From assembly GCF_002933395.1 (NCBI RefSeq), contig NZ_PKFN01000007.1, positions 372,001-436,000 on the forward strand: a DNA stretch of 64,000 nucleotides. Direction: 5' to 3'. The DNA comes from Yoonia maritima (GTDB lineage: Bacteria; Pseudomonadota; Alphaproteobacteria; Rhodobacterales; Rhodobacteraceae). Shown here piece by piece: positions 17,740 through 27,097 of this stretch; positions within the stretch are counted from its first letter, which is position 1; each line of letters begins with the position of its first letter. The translations under genes were made by a program, and so were the position numbers. The notes below the pieces were generated by a model, which worked only from the letters and a program-made list of their open reading frames with translations, was not told where the DNA came from and did not search any database.

Positions 17740-18513
17740 GTGGACTTTCTGCGAAGGTTTATCAGGATGCCGCGCGGCATACGCTGACTTTGCGCGTCAC
17801 ATTGTGAGTCGTCATTTTGTGGTTTTGTGTTAAGAGCTTTGATCAAAAAGAGTTGTTCACGCTCGGAAATTTGCCTCATGGTTGTGCAAGGTTTATGCAT
17901 ACATTGCGATTGATATCCTATATCACGTGCAAAGCTGGCGATTGTACGCTGATATTATCCATCGTTGCTCGGTTGTCATGGCGAAGAATATCATAGTAAT
18001 TCCTCGTAACAGTCCTTTATGAATGAGTTACAGACATTCGTACTTTGGTTGCGAGTTGTCGTCCTTTGCGACAGAATTTTCTTACTACATGGGGCTGTGA
18101 GAAATCATCTCGACGGGGCTTTGTTCATAAACTGCGTAAAAATGATTTTGGCAGCACGTCGAAAAGTGCTGAGCTGGAACAAGAGGCCGCACTTCGTTAC
18201 GAGAACTACGAAGTGCCGTATTTTGATCGTCACTAAGGAAACGCTGACGCGGTTTTCTTAGTCGGAGTGACCTAACCAGTCACTCACCTGCGAGCAGCGA
18301 AATGCAGCTCTGTCCCGCGACACTTAAGTTCGACCCTTCATTTATGCTCCGCCGCCAACGAATGACCGGATCTATCGCGGCGCTGCAGCACGCTAGGATG
18401 CGCACTTGCAGAGATTTCCGCGCTGCGAGCGCGCGCAGCGAAAAATGAAGGCTTCCGCTGTGGGCTCTCTTCCGACCTTAGCTGCGTGTTGCACCAACGA
18501 CCGCTTTGAGAGT
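17740..18513. other. Stretch of about 770 bases without a recognisable gene
   Basis: Short frames exist (for example plus strand 18045-18236 and minus strand 18393-18575) but none has a family resemblance or clear start. The left part is AT-rich and probably carries the promoter of the 16141-17739 gene. The middle has the hairpin cluster 18190-18285. The right part leads into the broken end of the IS66 remnant, so the junction probably marks a past deletion or insertion. Confidence 0.6.
18190..18285. repeat. Cluster of three adjacent hairpins
   Basis: Three inverted repeats follow each other within 96 bases: CACTTCGT/ACGAAGTG (18190-18197 with 18208-18215); an 11-pair stem starting ACTAAG and ending CTTAGT (18232-18262, one wobble); and GAGTGAC/GTCACTC (18265-18271 with 18279-18285). 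None has a clear T-run. This may be a structured RNA, a recombination site or a relic of a mobile element. Confidence 0.5.
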
Positions 18514-18864
18514 TCAGACAGCAATCGGCTTCCGAACATGCCTTGGAACGACGCGCTGCCAATCCAATCCCTCAAACAAGGCCTCGAATTGCGATCTGTT
18601 GATCGTAATCACACCATCCGTCATGCGGGGCCAGACAAATCCACTGCCTTCGATCCGCTTGTACGTCATCACCAAGCCGGTTCCGTCCCAGACGATTAAC
18701 TTCATTCGATCAGATCGCTTGGAACGAAAAATGAAAATTGCGCCACTGAACGGATCCAAATCAAACTCATTCATGACGATTGCTGCCAACCCATCCATCC
18801 CCTTACGAAAATCCACTGGCTTCGAAGCGAGGTAGAGTTTGAAATTTCCAGAGGGCGAAATCAC
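18514..18864 (-). CDS. tnpB: IS66 accessory protein TnpB (IS66 Orf2-like)
   Basis: 116 residues, about the normal length. It carries the family marks 'VDFRKGMDGLAAIV', 'IFIFRSKRSDRMKLIVWDGTG' -type core (FRxKRxDRxKxLxWDGxG) and 'LFEGLDWQRV'. TnpB is needed for IS66 transposition but its biochemical role is not settled. The last ten residues look irregular and may already lie beyond the original end. Start ATG at 18864 overlaps the tnpA stop. Confidence 0.9.
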   Translation of the reverse strand: MISPSGNFKLYLASKPVDFRKGMDGLAAIVMNEFDLDPFSGAIFIFRSKRSDRMKLIVWDGTGLVMTYKRIEGSGFVWPRMTDGVITINRSQFEALFEGLDWQRVVPRHVRKPIAV

Positions 18865-19262
18865 GCGCGGCCTTCTAGCGACAGAATAACTTTGATCAAG
18901 TCGGGGACCGGATAAGTGGAGGGAAGGGCAACCTCGATTTCGCGCCCGCGCAGAAGTATCTCTTTAGTTTGATTGGTCAGTGGGTCAGTTGGCTGGTTTT
19001 CGTCAACCACAATCTCTGAAAAGAATGCATCTTCCGTTGCTGTCGTCGTTCTGATCCGCGAAGCTTTGACGTCCGCCCGCCATTTGTAGACCAGCGACTG
19101 TGAGACGTTACATTCCTTCATGACGTCGGCGAGGACCAGTTTGCCGCTGTCGAGGCCTTCTTTGACGAAACGCTTGAAGCTAGGCGGCCAAACGCGACGG
19201 CCGCCGGCGTGGACTTCGATTTTGAAACCGTAGACTTCGAAGGACTGTCCTGAATGAACCAT
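18861..19262 (-). CDS. tnpA: IS66 accessory protein TnpA
   Basis: 133 residues. An N-terminal helix-turn-helix of the transposase_8 type ('FKRFVKEGLDSG' then 'DVMKECNVSQSLVYKWR', about 28-60) is followed by a Ser/Thr/Glu-rich linker and the C-terminal 'VPDLIKVILSLEGRA' that matches IS66 TnpA. It probably binds the ends of the element. With tnpC missing it has no active partner here. Confidence 0.88.
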   Translation of the reverse strand: MVHSGQSFEVYGFKIEVHAGGRRVWPPSFKRFVKEGLDSGKLVLADVMKECNVSQSLVYKWRADVKASRIRTTTATEDAFFSEIVVDENQPTDPLTNQTKEILLRGREIEVALPSTYPVPDLIKVILSLEGRA

Positions 19263-19348
19263 GCTGTAACCTCATTTGTTTTGAGGCATTATTGCACAGA
19301 GTGATACGTGTTGTGGGGGCTGTTTCGGGCCCCAGATGCAACGCTTAC

Positions 19349-19670
19349 GGATGGTCGCCCAAATTGCGCTTTGGTTCGCGATGGCGAGCCACGGCGTGCC
19401 CACGGCAAGGCTGACGATCAAGGGTGCGCGGGCGCGGTCCCACCTGGGATCATTCTTATGTTTCCAAAGCCCGTAAACGGCAGAAATTACCAGCCATACG
19501 TAAATCACCCCCCAAATTGCAAAAGCGTAACCTGCAGGTTGGATTGGCGGTTTGATCTGCGGGATAGGCAGCTGATCAGCCGTAAACCCCGAAAAAGGGC
19601 TGGTCAGGAAGGGCGATACTACAAACGTTAAGGTCAGGATGAGTGTCAATATTGCGCGCATGTTCTTCAT
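19349..19670 (-). pseudogene. TspO-like/tryptophan-rich membrane protein gene cut by IS66
   Basis: From ATG at 19670 about 107 codons survive: a signal-like first helix, 'PIQPAGYAFAIWGVIYVWL' (about 43-61) and a further helix near 84-100. This resembles the Roseobacter membrane proteins often annotated as tryptophan-rich sensory/TspO-like. At residue 107 the frame crosses the IS66 end (19348/19349) and the final 25 residues are element-derived. The rest of the gene is not found on the far side of the element, so it was probably lost in the same event that removed tnpC. Confidence 0.78.
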
Positions 19671-19784
19671 ATATCACGATTTAGATCACGTTTGTAAAAA
19701 TCAAATGCAGGGTAGGGAATTGCAGACTTGCCAGTAAATAGCGGTTTTTCCGAACATATCACTATTTATGGGGATGGATTTATT

Positions 19785-20981
19785 ATGAAACGGATTGCTA
19801 TTTTTTGCGACGGCACATGGAACCGCCATGATGCAGAACACCCGACCAACGTCGTACGTCTTGCGCAGGCGGTAAAACACACGGCCGAAGACGGTCGCAA
19901 GCAAGAAGTATTTTATGTACTGGGTGTCGGCACAGGGCGCGGGTCAAACAAGGTGGCACGTTGGCTTGATCGTACGCTGGGCGGTGCTATGGGCTTGGGT
20001 ATGGTCGAAAACATCGAGGACGCATATCGCAGTGTTGTCTTTGCATATGAACCCGGCGATGAAATCTACATCTTTGGTTTCTCACGTGGCGCCTATACCG
20101 CGCGATCTCTGGCGGGGCTCATTCGGTCTTGTGGTATCCCGCCACGCGAAAATGTGCACCGCTTGGGTGAGGCGATGTCCCGCTATCGTTCGCGCGACAA
20201 GAATACCCACCCAGATGATCCCGAAAGCTTTCTGTTCCGCGCTGATTTCGCGCCCTATACTGCGACAAGCAAGGCAGAATGGAATTGGCGGCTAAAGACC
20301 CGGCCGAACCTCTGTGTCAACCTTGGGATCAATTATCTGGGCGTTTGGGATACGGTCGGTGCGCTTGGTGTCCCGGGCCATTGGGCCACTGCTAAGCTGT
20401 TCAACAAAAAACATCAATTTCATGACGCACACCTCAGCAGCATGGTTAAATCCGCCCGCCATGCCGTCGCAATTGACGAGCGGCGCAAAACGTTTCCCCC
20501 AGCGATGTGGTCAGAAAAGCTGGATGTAATGAACCGCGCGGCACTTGGCCTTGATGCTGACGTTTCGCTTGATCCAAAGCGCCGCGCGGAATGGGCATAT
20601 CGGCAGGAATGGTTCCCGGGCGATCATGGATCGGTGGGTGGCGGTGGCGACCGCGTTGGGCTGTCTTCGTTTGCCTGTGACTGGATCGCCGAAGGGGCAG
20701 GGCGTGCCGGGCTTGAGATGGATAGCAACGTGTTGGACCGCGTGCGTGACACGCGAAATATTCGCGAACCGTTGATGAATCAAACCCGGATCGGGCTGAT
20801 GAAGAAGGCGATGCTATGGAGCGCTATTGATCGTGATGGCCCGACACGGGTCGAAGATGTCAGTCAGATCACGTTGGATCGGATCGCGTGTGACAAGGAC
20901 TATCAGCCCAAAACGCTGGCCAAAGTCATGACTAAGTTGCACGAGCAGATCACCAGTGATGATCTGCTCCCGCCTGATTAG
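19785..20981 (+). CDS. DUF2235 domain hydrolase
   Basis: 398 residues. DUF2235 is an alpha/beta-hydrolase-like domain shared with Tle1-type phospholipase effectors. The N-terminus '[12 protein letters not shown]' and the nucleophile elbow '[11 protein letters not shown]' (GxSxG, Ser about residue 110) are clear; '[12 protein letters not shown]' and '[13 protein letters not shown]' match further conserved blocks with Asp and His. No type VI secretion gene, signal peptide or immunity gene is beside it, so a housekeeping lipid or ester hydrolase is as likely as an effector. ATG at 19785 was chosen for homology. It overlaps serS by four bases, tail to tail. Confidence 0.88.
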   Translation: MKRIAIFCDGTWNRHDAEHPTNVVRLAQAVKHTAEDGRKQEVFYVLGVGTGRGSNKVARWLDRTLGGAMGLGMVENIEDAYRSVVFAYEPGDEIYIFGFSRGAYTARSLAGLIRSCGIPPRENVHRLGEAMSRYRSRDKNTHPDDPESFLFRADFAPYTATSKAEWNWRLKTRPNLCVNLGINYLGVWDTVGALGVPGHWATAKLFNKKHQFHDAHLSSMVKSARHAVAIDERRKTFPPAMWSEKLDVMNRAALGLDADVSLDPKRRAEWAYRQEWFPGDHGSVGGGGDRVGLSSFACDWIAEGAGRAGLEMDSNVLDRVRDTRNIREPLMNQTRIGLMKKAMLWSAIDRDGPTRVEDVSQITLDRIACDKDYQPKTLAKVMTKLHEQITSDDLLPPD

Positions 20982-22270
20982 ACCAGTTGGCCGTCGGCAG
21001 AAATGCGTGTTTTGCCACCCAAGTAGGGGTGCAATACGGCTGGTAGATCAACAGAGCCGTCTTCTTGCTGGCCGTTCTCGACGACGGCGATCAAGCAGCG
21101 CCCGACAGCAAGGCCAGAGCCGTTCAAAGTGTGAACGTATTCAGGCTTGCCGCCTGCCGCAGGTTTAAAACGCGCATTCATGCGGCGTGCTTGGTAATCA
21201 CCAGCAACCGAGATGGACGCGATTTCACGGTAGGCGTTCTGACCGGGTAGCCAAACTTCGATATCGTGGGTTTTGCGCATACCCGCGCCCAGATCGCCCG
21301 TGCACAGCACAACGGTGCGGTAAGGCAGTCCTAGTTTATCAAGAATGGTTTCCGCGCGCTTTGTCATAGCGAGGTGTTCGGCCGCACTATCTTCTGGCTT
21401 GGTTACGCTGACCATTTCGACTTTTTCGAATTGGTGCTGACGCAGCATACCAGATGTATCACGACCGGCAGAACCAGCTTCAGAGCGGAAACACTGCGTA
21501 TGTGCAACATAGCGGCGGGGCAGGTAGCTTTCTTCGATGGTCACACCGTTAACGATGTTGGTAAGCGTGACCTCTGCCGTAGGAATAAGCCACCAACCGT
21601 TTGTGGTTTGATAACTGTCTTCGCCGAATTTTGGCAGCTGACCCGTTCCGTACATCATTTCTTCGCGCACCAGCACAGGGGTGATGGTTTCGGTCAGACC
21701 ATGTTCGTCGACATGTGTATCAAGCATGAACTGCGCAAGCGCGCGGTGCAGGCGCGCGACGGCGCCTGACAACAGCACAAAGCGGCTACCGGATAGCTTT
21801 GCAGCGGTTTCGAAATCCATACCCGGACGGATGCCGGGGATGTCGTAATGCTCGACCGGCGTAAAGCTAAAGTTGCGCGGGTCACCTTCGCGTTTGATTT
21901 CGACGTTGTCTTCTTCGTCTTCGCCGTCCGGAATGCTTTCGTCTGGCAGGTTCGGAATGCGCATCAATAGATCGTTTAGCGCAGCATCTTGGGCTTTCGC
22001 TTCGTCGTTGAGTGCGGCGATTTGAGATTTCTTTTCAGCAACCAAAGCACGCAGGCGTTCAAATTCTGCTTCGTCACCCCGACCTTTAGCGGCGCCGACT
22101 TCTTTCGCGGCTTTGTTCGCTTCGGCCTGTGCGGTCTCTGCTGCCAAGATCTTGGCGCGACGAGCCTCGTCGAGCTCCAGAATTTCGGACGATGCAGCAG
22201 AGATCCCACGACGAGACAGAGCCGCATCAAAAGCGGCGGGGTTGTCACGGATGGCGCGAATATCGTGCAT
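20978..22270 (-). CDS. serS: Serine--tRNA ligase
   Basis: 430 residues, the normal length. An N-terminal coiled-coil arm (about 28-100) that grips the long variable arm of tRNA-Ser precedes the class II catalytic domain with motif 2 '[22 protein letters not shown]' -type sequence (FRxExG...RxHQF) and motif 3 '[17 protein letters not shown]'. It charges tRNA-Ser with serine, and also tRNA-Sec where present, in the cytoplasm. It is divergent from yajC. Confidence 0.97.
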   Translation of the reverse strand: MHDIRAIRDNPAAFDAALSRRGISAASSEILELDEARRAKILAAETAQAEANKAAKEVGAAKGRGDEAEFERLRALVAEKKSQIAALNDEAKAQDAALNDLLMRIPNLPDESIPDGEDEEDNVEIKREGDPRNFSFTPVEHYDIPGIRPGMDFETAAKLSGSRFVLLSGAVARLHRALAQFMLDTHVDEHGLTETITPVLVREEMMYGTGQLPKFGEDSYQTTNGWWLIPTAEVTLTNIVNGVTIEESYLPRRYVAHTQCFRSEAGSAGRDTSGMLRQHQFEKVEMVSVTKPEDSAAEHLAMTKRAETILDKLGLPYRTVVLCTGDLGAGMRKTHDIEVWLPGQNAYREIASISVAGDYQARRMNARFKPAAGGKPEYVHTLNGSGLAVGRCLIAVVENGQQEDGSVDLPAVLHPYLGGKTRISADGQLV

Positions 22271-22507
22271 AGCATCGGTCCTTTTTGGCGTTAATTCTGC
22301 GCGTGATATGCCCTATCACTAACACCATGTGAACCCACAATTGTCATACATTGATTGCCTCTGGCTTGGTGGGGGCATTGAACGTGCCTTCAAATTGCTT
22401 GGCTGGCCTTGATATAACCTTGCATCTGGTTGCTAATTGCTTATCTCGCCAGTAACGTGCCGCGACTTTCGGGTCGTACGGCCCTTGCGAATTTAAAGGA
22501 TTGCGAA

Positions 22508-22786
22508 ATGAGACCTCAAGACCTGATAATGCTGCTGTTGATCTTTGGGATCATGTATTTTTTGCTGATCCGTCCACAGCAGAAAAAGCTGAAAGAGCAT
22601 CAAACAATGCTTGAGGCACTACGCCGTGGCGACCAGATCGTGACCCAAGGTGGCGTGAAGGGTAAAGTGGTTAAAGTGAAAGACGACAACGAAGTTGAAG
22701 TTGAAATTGCTGACGGCGTGAATGTCCGTGTGGTGAAATCAACTATTACAACCGTTCTGAACAAAACCGAACCGGCGAAATCCTAA
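22508..22786 (+). CDS. yajC: Preprotein translocase accessory subunit YajC
   Basis: 92 residues with one N-terminal membrane helix followed by 'LIRPQQKKLKEHQTML' and a beta-rich cytoplasmic domain with 'GDQIVTQGGVKGKV', all family marks. YajC joins SecD and SecF at the SecYEG channel. ATG at 22508, after AAAGGATTGCGA, was preferred over the longer upstream frame. secD follows 18 bases later, the usual operon. Confidence 0.95.
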   Translation: MRPQDLIMLLLIFGIMYFLLIRPQQKKLKEHQTMLEALRRGDQIVTQGGVKGKVVKVKDDNEVEVEIADGVNVRVVKSTITTVLNKTEPAKS

Positions 22787-22804
22787 CCGCCGAAGGGCCG
22801 CGTC

Positions 22805-24466
22805 ATGCTGAATATTTCGATGCCGAAGCAGATCCTGATTTGGGGAACTGTTGTTCTTGGCTTGCTGTTTGCGATGCCCAATGCGTTTTATACGCGGGTA
22901 GAAACACATAATGACGCGGTCGCTGTCATAGATAGTGGGCAGGCCAATGCCGCGCTTGAAGCGGATGCGGCCCAGTGGCCAAACGTATTGCCTTCGGGTC
23001 TTGTGAACCTTGGCCTTGATCTGCGCGGCGGTGCGCATTTGTTGGTCGAGGTCGCGCTGGAAGATGTGCATGGATCATATCTAGAAGGTTTCTGGCCAGA
23101 AGTACGTGATACACTTGCTGCTGAACGTGACACTGTTGGCTTTGTGACACGTGATGACAGCCCAGCTGATGAATTGCGTGTGCGCATTTCCCAGACGGAT
23201 GGCGCAACACGTGCGTTGGAACTGGTGCGCGGTCTTGGTCGCCCGGTGACATCCCTGACAGGGGCGGCAGGTAGCAATCTGGATGTGTCGATTAACGGGC
23301 CGGTTTTGACGATTAAGCTCAGCGAAGCAGAGCAAGTCGCCATGAACGACCGCACGATGGCGCAAACGCTGGAAATCGTGCGTCGTCGTATCGACGAAGC
23401 TGGTACACGCGAACCCACCATTCAACGCCAAGGCACGGATCGCGTGTTGATCCAAGTTCCCGGGGTTGGTTCCGCACAAGAGGTCATCGATCTAATTGGT
23501 ACTACTGCCCAGCTGACGTTCAATTCCGTTTTAGGAAGCTCAAGCGACCCTGCGCAATCACCCGGTACTGGTAATATCTTAGCACCTGACGCAGAAAACG
23601 AAGGTCTGTTTTACATCCTTGAAAAGCGCGCCGTTGTAACAGGCGAAGATCTAGAAAATGCGCAGCTTGATTTTGACCAAAATGGATCACCTGCTGTTGC
23701 TTTCCGCTTTAACACAACTGCGGCCCGCAAATTTGGTGATTACACGTTAGAAAACATCGGGTCACCGTTTGCGATTGTTCTGGATGGCGAAGTTATCTCT
23801 GCGCCGCGTATCCAAAGCCACATTCCGGGCGGTTCGGGTATCATCACGGGTAACTTCACTGTCGAAGAAGCAACTAATCTTGCGATCCTCTTGCGCGCAG
23901 GGGCGCTGCCTGCACCATTGACCGTTCTTGAAGAACGCACTGTTGGCCCTGAACTTGGCCAAGACAGCATCGACGCTGGTAAGGTTGCTTGCATGGTTGC
24001 AGGTATCGCGATCCTTGTGTTTATGGTTCTAAGCTACGGCCTGTTTGGCCTGTTCGCGAACATCGCGCTCATCATCAACGTCGGCCTGATCTTTGGTCTG
24101 CTGTCGATCATCGGTGCCACGCTGACGCTGCCCGGCATTGCAGGTATCGTGCTGACCATTGGTATGGCCGTCGACGCCAACGTCATCATTTTTGAACGTA
24201 TCCGCGAAGAACTGAAGACTGCCAAAGGTGCGGCACGCGCCATTGAACTTGGCTATGAAAAAGCCTTGTCGTCGATCATTGATGCGAACATCACCACCTT
24301 TATCACTGCGGTGATCTTGTTCGTGATCGGGTCTGGCCCGGTTAGTGGTTTTGCTGTGACTTTGGGCTTTGGTATCGTTACGTCGGTCTTTACCGCCATC
24401 TTTGTAACCCGATCACTGATCGTGATCTGGTTTGCCCGCGCCCGTCCTAAGACAATTAAGGTTTAA
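22805..24466 (+). CDS. secD: Protein translocase subunit SecD
   Basis: 553 residues. A first helix (about 10-28), the motif 'LGLDLRGGAHLL', a large periplasmic domain (P1, about 60-370) and five C-terminal helices (about 385-550) make the standard SecD layout of the RND superfamily. With SecF it uses the proton gradient to pull proteins out of the Sec channel. 'MAVDANVIIFERIREE' carries the conserved Asp used in proton transfer. One base separates its stop from secF. Confidence 0.97.
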   Translation: MLNISMPKQILIWGTVVLGLLFAMPNAFYTRVETHNDAVAVIDSGQANAALEADAAQWPNVLPSGLVNLGLDLRGGAHLLVEVALEDVHGSYLEGFWPEVRDTLAAERDTVGFVTRDDSPADELRVRISQTDGATRALELVRGLGRPVTSLTGAAGSNLDVSINGPVLTIKLSEAEQVAMNDRTMAQTLEIVRRRIDEAGTREPTIQRQGTDRVLIQVPGVGSAQEVIDLIGTTAQLTFNSVLGSSSDPAQSPGTGNILAPDAENEGLFYILEKRAVVTGEDLENAQLDFDQNGSPAVAFRFNTTAARKFGDYTLENIGSPFAIVLDGEVISAPRIQSHIPGGSGIITGNFTVEEATNLAILLRAGALPAPLTVLEERTVGPELGQDSIDAGKVACMVAGIAILVFMVLSYGLFGLFANIALIINVGLIFGLLSIIGATLTLPGIAGIVLTIGMAVDANVIIFERIREELKTAKGAARAIELGYEKALSSIIDANITTFITAVILFVIGSGPVSGFAVTLGFGIVTSVFTAIFVTRSLIVIWFARARPKTIKV

Positions 24467-24467
24467 A

Positions 24468-25436
24468 ATGCGCTTGAAACTTGTACGCGATAATACCTCC
24501 ATCGACTTTTTCAGTAAGGCACGGATTTGGCTTGGCATATCGCTGGTCATGATGGTCGTGGCGCTTGGGTCGTTTCTGATCCAAGGGCTTGCCTTTGGGA
24601 TCGATTTCCAAGGCGGGACAAGCATTCGTACCCAGTCTGAGGTCGCAGTCGATGTCGCGGCCTACCGCGGCGCGCTCGAGCCGTTAGAGCTTGGCGATAT
24701 TTCTATCGCAGAGGTCAACGATCCAAGCTTTGCGGATAATCAGCACGTCGCAATGATCCGTATTCAAGCCCAAGAGGGCGATGAGAGGATCGCGTCTGAC
24801 ACCGTCGACGCAATCCAATCAGCGCTGGTTGGGCTTGATCCGACAATCACGTTTCAGTCGATTGAATCCGTTGGTCCGAAAGTATCAGGCGAATTGATTA
24901 ATACCGCGATTTTGGCTGTGACTTTGGCCGTTGCCGCGATTTTGTTGTATATCTGGATGCGGTTCGAATGGCAGTTCGCGGTCGGTGCTGTGTTGGCGTT
25001 GGTGCATGATGTATTACTGACAATTGGTATCTTCTCAGAATTGCAGATCAAATTTGACCTCGCGATTATTGCCGCGCTGTTAACGATCGTTGGTTATTCG
25101 ATCAACGACACTGTGATCGTGTTTGACAGGGTGCGTGAAAACCTGCGCAAATACAAACAAAAGGACCTCAAAGAGGTGCTGAACCTGTCGATCAACGAAA
25201 CACTTAGCCGGACATTGATGACATCGGTCACCACCTTGCTGGCGCTTGTGTCATTGTATGTTCTTGGCGGTGATGTGATCCGCGGGTTTGTCTTTGCGAT
25301 GATCTGGGGCGTTGTCATCGGGACCTATTCATCGATCTTTGTTGCTTCGACTATTCTGCTTGTGCTGGGTGTGAAACGCGACTGGTCCAAAAAGGATCCA
25401 GCCGCTGGCACGCGCTATGCGCACTTAGATCAGTAA
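24468..25436 (+). CDS. secF: Protein translocase subunit SecF
   Basis: 322 residues, six membrane helices and a small periplasmic domain. The family marks 'GIDFQGGTSI' (about 38-47), 'GYSINDTVIVFDRVRENL' and 'NETLSRTLMTS' are present. It forms a complex with SecD. ATG at 24468 directly follows the secD stop, pointing to translational coupling. Confidence 0.97.
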   Translation: MRLKLVRDNTSIDFFSKARIWLGISLVMMVVALGSFLIQGLAFGIDFQGGTSIRTQSEVAVDVAAYRGALEPLELGDISIAEVNDPSFADNQHVAMIRIQAQEGDERIASDTVDAIQSALVGLDPTITFQSIESVGPKVSGELINTAILAVTLAVAAILLYIWMRFEWQFAVGAVLALVHDVLLTIGIFSELQIKFDLAIIAALLTIVGYSINDTVIVFDRVRENLRKYKQKDLKEVLNLSINETLSRTLMTSVTTLLALVSLYVLGGDVIRGFVFAMIWGVVIGTYSSIFVASTILLVLGVKRDWSKKDPAAGTRYAHLDQ

Positions 25437-25445
25437 GGATGCCCG

Positions 25446-25799
25446 ATGCGTTTGAATGAAATCAACTATAACGATGCGACCCCGGTCGATGGATATGGTC
25501 CGGGTTTCTTTCGCATCGGAGGCACGAAACATGAGGGCCCAGTTGCGGCATTTGCGACTGGGGTAAAGGCGTGGGGCGGTTATGAAGATACCGCCACTTT
25601 GCTAGATCAGGCTGAAACGCTGGATGTCTTGTTTGTCGGCACGGGCGCAGAGGTCGCGCATTTGCCCGCCGACTTTCGTACCGCGCTAGAAGACGCCGGT
25701 ATCGGGGTCGAAGCGATGGCATCACCCGCCGCCTGCCGGACCTACAATATTCTACTGTCAGAAGGGCGCCGCGTCGCTATCGCCCTGATCCCGGTCTAA
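25446..25799 (+). CDS. Mth938-like (DUF498, NDUFAF3-related) protein
   Basis: 117 residues, a complete single-domain protein. 'GYGPGFFRIGG' near the start, 'VLFVGTGAEVAHLPADFR' in the middle and 'MASPAACRTYNILLSEGRRVAIALIPV' -type C-terminus (MxTxAACRTYNxLxxExRRVAAAL) are typical. The eukaryotic relative NDUFAF3 assists complex I assembly; the bacterial role is not established. It sits between secF and ccmA, a position common in alphaproteobacteria, and overlaps ccmA by one base. Confidence 0.9.
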   Translation: MRLNEINYNDATPVDGYGPGFFRIGGTKHEGPVAAFATGVKAWGGYEDTATLLDQAETLDVLFVGTGAEVAHLPADFRTALEDAGIGVEAMASPAACRTYNILLSEGRRVAIALIPV

Positions 25800-26413
25800 T
25801 GCTGCGCGTCAGTAACGTGACATGTGCACGGGGCGGAATCCCAGTGCTAAGCGACATAAGCTTTGACGTACATGCAGGGCAGGCGCTGATCCTGCGTGGT
25901 CCAAATGGTATCGGGAAAACGACGTTGCTGCGGACATTGGCGGGGCTGCAACCCGCTTTGGCTGGCGAAGTCGACCATCCGGCGGATGAGGTGGCCTATG
26001 CGAGCCACGCCGATGGGATCAAAACCGCGCTGAGCGTCACAGAGAACCTGAGCTTCTGGGCCGATGTCTATGGCCAGCCTGTACCCGACGATATTTGGGA
26101 CACATTCGATTTGGCCGATTTGCGAGAGCGTATTGCAGGCACTCTTTCGGCTGGGCAAAAACGCCGGCTGGGGTTGGCGCGTCTTGGCGTGATCGGGCGC
26201 AAAGTGCTATTCTTAGACGAACCCACTGTGTCGCTTGACGGGTTTTCGGTTAGATTGTTCGCCGACTGGCTGCAAGACAAGCACCTTGCCAGCGGTGGTG
26301 TAGCTGTGATTGCGACGCATATTGACCTTGGCATTACAGCGCCTGAACTCGACCTGACGCCATTCAAATCCGCGCCAGAGGCAGGTGGTGCCACAGACGA
26401 GGCGTTCTTGTGA
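25799..26413 (+). CDS. ccmA: Heme exporter ATP-binding protein CcmA
   Basis: 204 residues. A single ABC ATPase domain with Walker A 'GPNGIGKTT' (about 35-43), signature 'LSAGQKRR' (about 118-125) and Walker B 'VLFLDEPT' (about 138-145). CcmA with CcmB and CcmC powers release of holo-CcmE during cytochrome c maturation. The ATG overlaps the preceding TAA by one base (TAATG). Confidence 0.94.
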   Translation: MLRVSNVTCARGGIPVLSDISFDVHAGQALILRGPNGIGKTTLLRTLAGLQPALAGEVDHPADEVAYASHADGIKTALSVTENLSFWADVYGQPVPDDIWDTFDLADLRERIAGTLSAGQKRRLGLARLGVIGRKVLFLDEPTVSLDGFSVRLFADWLQDKHLASGGVAVIATHIDLGITAPELDLTPFKSAPEAGGATDEAFL

Positions 26414-27066
26414 TCGCTTTGCTCCTGCGTGACCTACGGCTTGCGGTACGGGCAGGGGGAGGGTTTGGACTAGGGCTCGCGTTTTTTCTGATCGTCGTTG
26501 TCCTTGTTCCACTTGGGGTGGGCCCGCAGACCGAATTGCTATCGCGAATTGCGCCAGGGATTTTATGGGTGGCTTCACTTTTGGCGGCCCTTCTTTCTCT
26601 TGACCGCATCTTTGCGTTGGATTTTGAGGATGGGTCGCTGGGCTTGCTCGCGACATCTCCGTTGCCTTTAGAGGGGGCCGCATTGGCCAAGGCGCTCGCG
26701 CATTGGATAACGACGGGACTGCCGCTGACGTTGGCGGCGCCCGCGCTTGGGTTTCTGTTGTCGCTCGCGCCAGAAGCCTACAAATACCTACTTTTGTCGC
26801 TGTTGTTGGGAACGCCTGCGCTGTCGATGATCGGGACGTTTGGCGCGGCGCTGACAGTCGGGCTGCGTCGCGGAGGATTGCTTTTGTCGCTACTCGTGTT
26901 GCCACTTTACGTTCCGACGTTGATTTTCGGGGCAGAGGCCGTGCGACGTGGCGCTGACGGTTTGGACCCAACTGGCGCTTTGATCCTGCTTGGTATGATT
27001 ACGGCAGGTAGCTTTGCGGTGTTGCCCTTCGTGACTGCGGCCACGTTACGCATCAATCTGCGTTGA
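26410..27066 (+). CDS. ccmB: Heme exporter membrane protein CcmB
   Basis: 218 residues and six hydrophobic helices. 'LLRDLRLAVRAGGGF' at the N-terminus, the conserved 'DRIFALDFEDGSLGLL' and 'HWITTGLPLTLAAPALGFLL' are CcmB signatures. It is the membrane part of the CcmAB ABC complex. Start GTG at 26410 overlaps the ccmA stop (GTGA). Confidence 0.94.
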   Translation: MIALLLRDLRLAVRAGGGFGLGLAFFLIVVVLVPLGVGPQTELLSRIAPGILWVASLLAALLSLDRIFALDFEDGSLGLLATSPLPLEGAALAKALAHWITTGLPLTLAAPALGFLLSLAPEAYKYLLLSLLLGTPALSMIGTFGAALTVGLRRGGLLLSLLVLPLYVPTLIFGAEAVRRGADGLDPTGALILLGMITAGSFAVLPFVTAATLRINLR

Positions 27067-27097
27067 TCGGGCGCAACGGGCAGGATAGGTAATCGAA

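Larger units (their letters stand above)
18514..19348 (-). mobile_element. IS66 family remnant (tnpA-tnpB, no tnpC)
   Basis: Two of the three IS66 genes are present and overlap by four bases in the normal order. On the minus strand the element begins with GTAAGCG (complement of 19342-19348), the characteristic IS66 terminal sequence. After tnpB there is no trace of tnpC, the DDE transposase, and no matching right terminal repeat was seen, so the element is truncated on the low-coordinate side and cannot move by itself. Confidence 0.8.

Noticed and set aside
18113-18130. GGGGCTTTGTTCATAAA resembling an IS5/IS903-type terminal repeat
   Set aside because: Only a partial match and no partner repeat or transposase fragment was found nearby.
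18045-18236. 63-codon plus-strand frame in the gene-free region left of IS66
   Set aside because: No ribosome site, no family resemblance, and its last codons fall in the first hairpins of the cluster.
18393-18575. Minus-strand frame that might be the start of the missing tnpC
   Set aside because: The translation lacks any IS66 transposase motif and it overlaps the end of tnpB.
26213-26971. 252-codon minus-strand open frame opposite ccmA-ccmB
   Set aside because: Low-complexity Arg/Pro/Ser-rich translation, a typical shadow of the well supported ccm genes.
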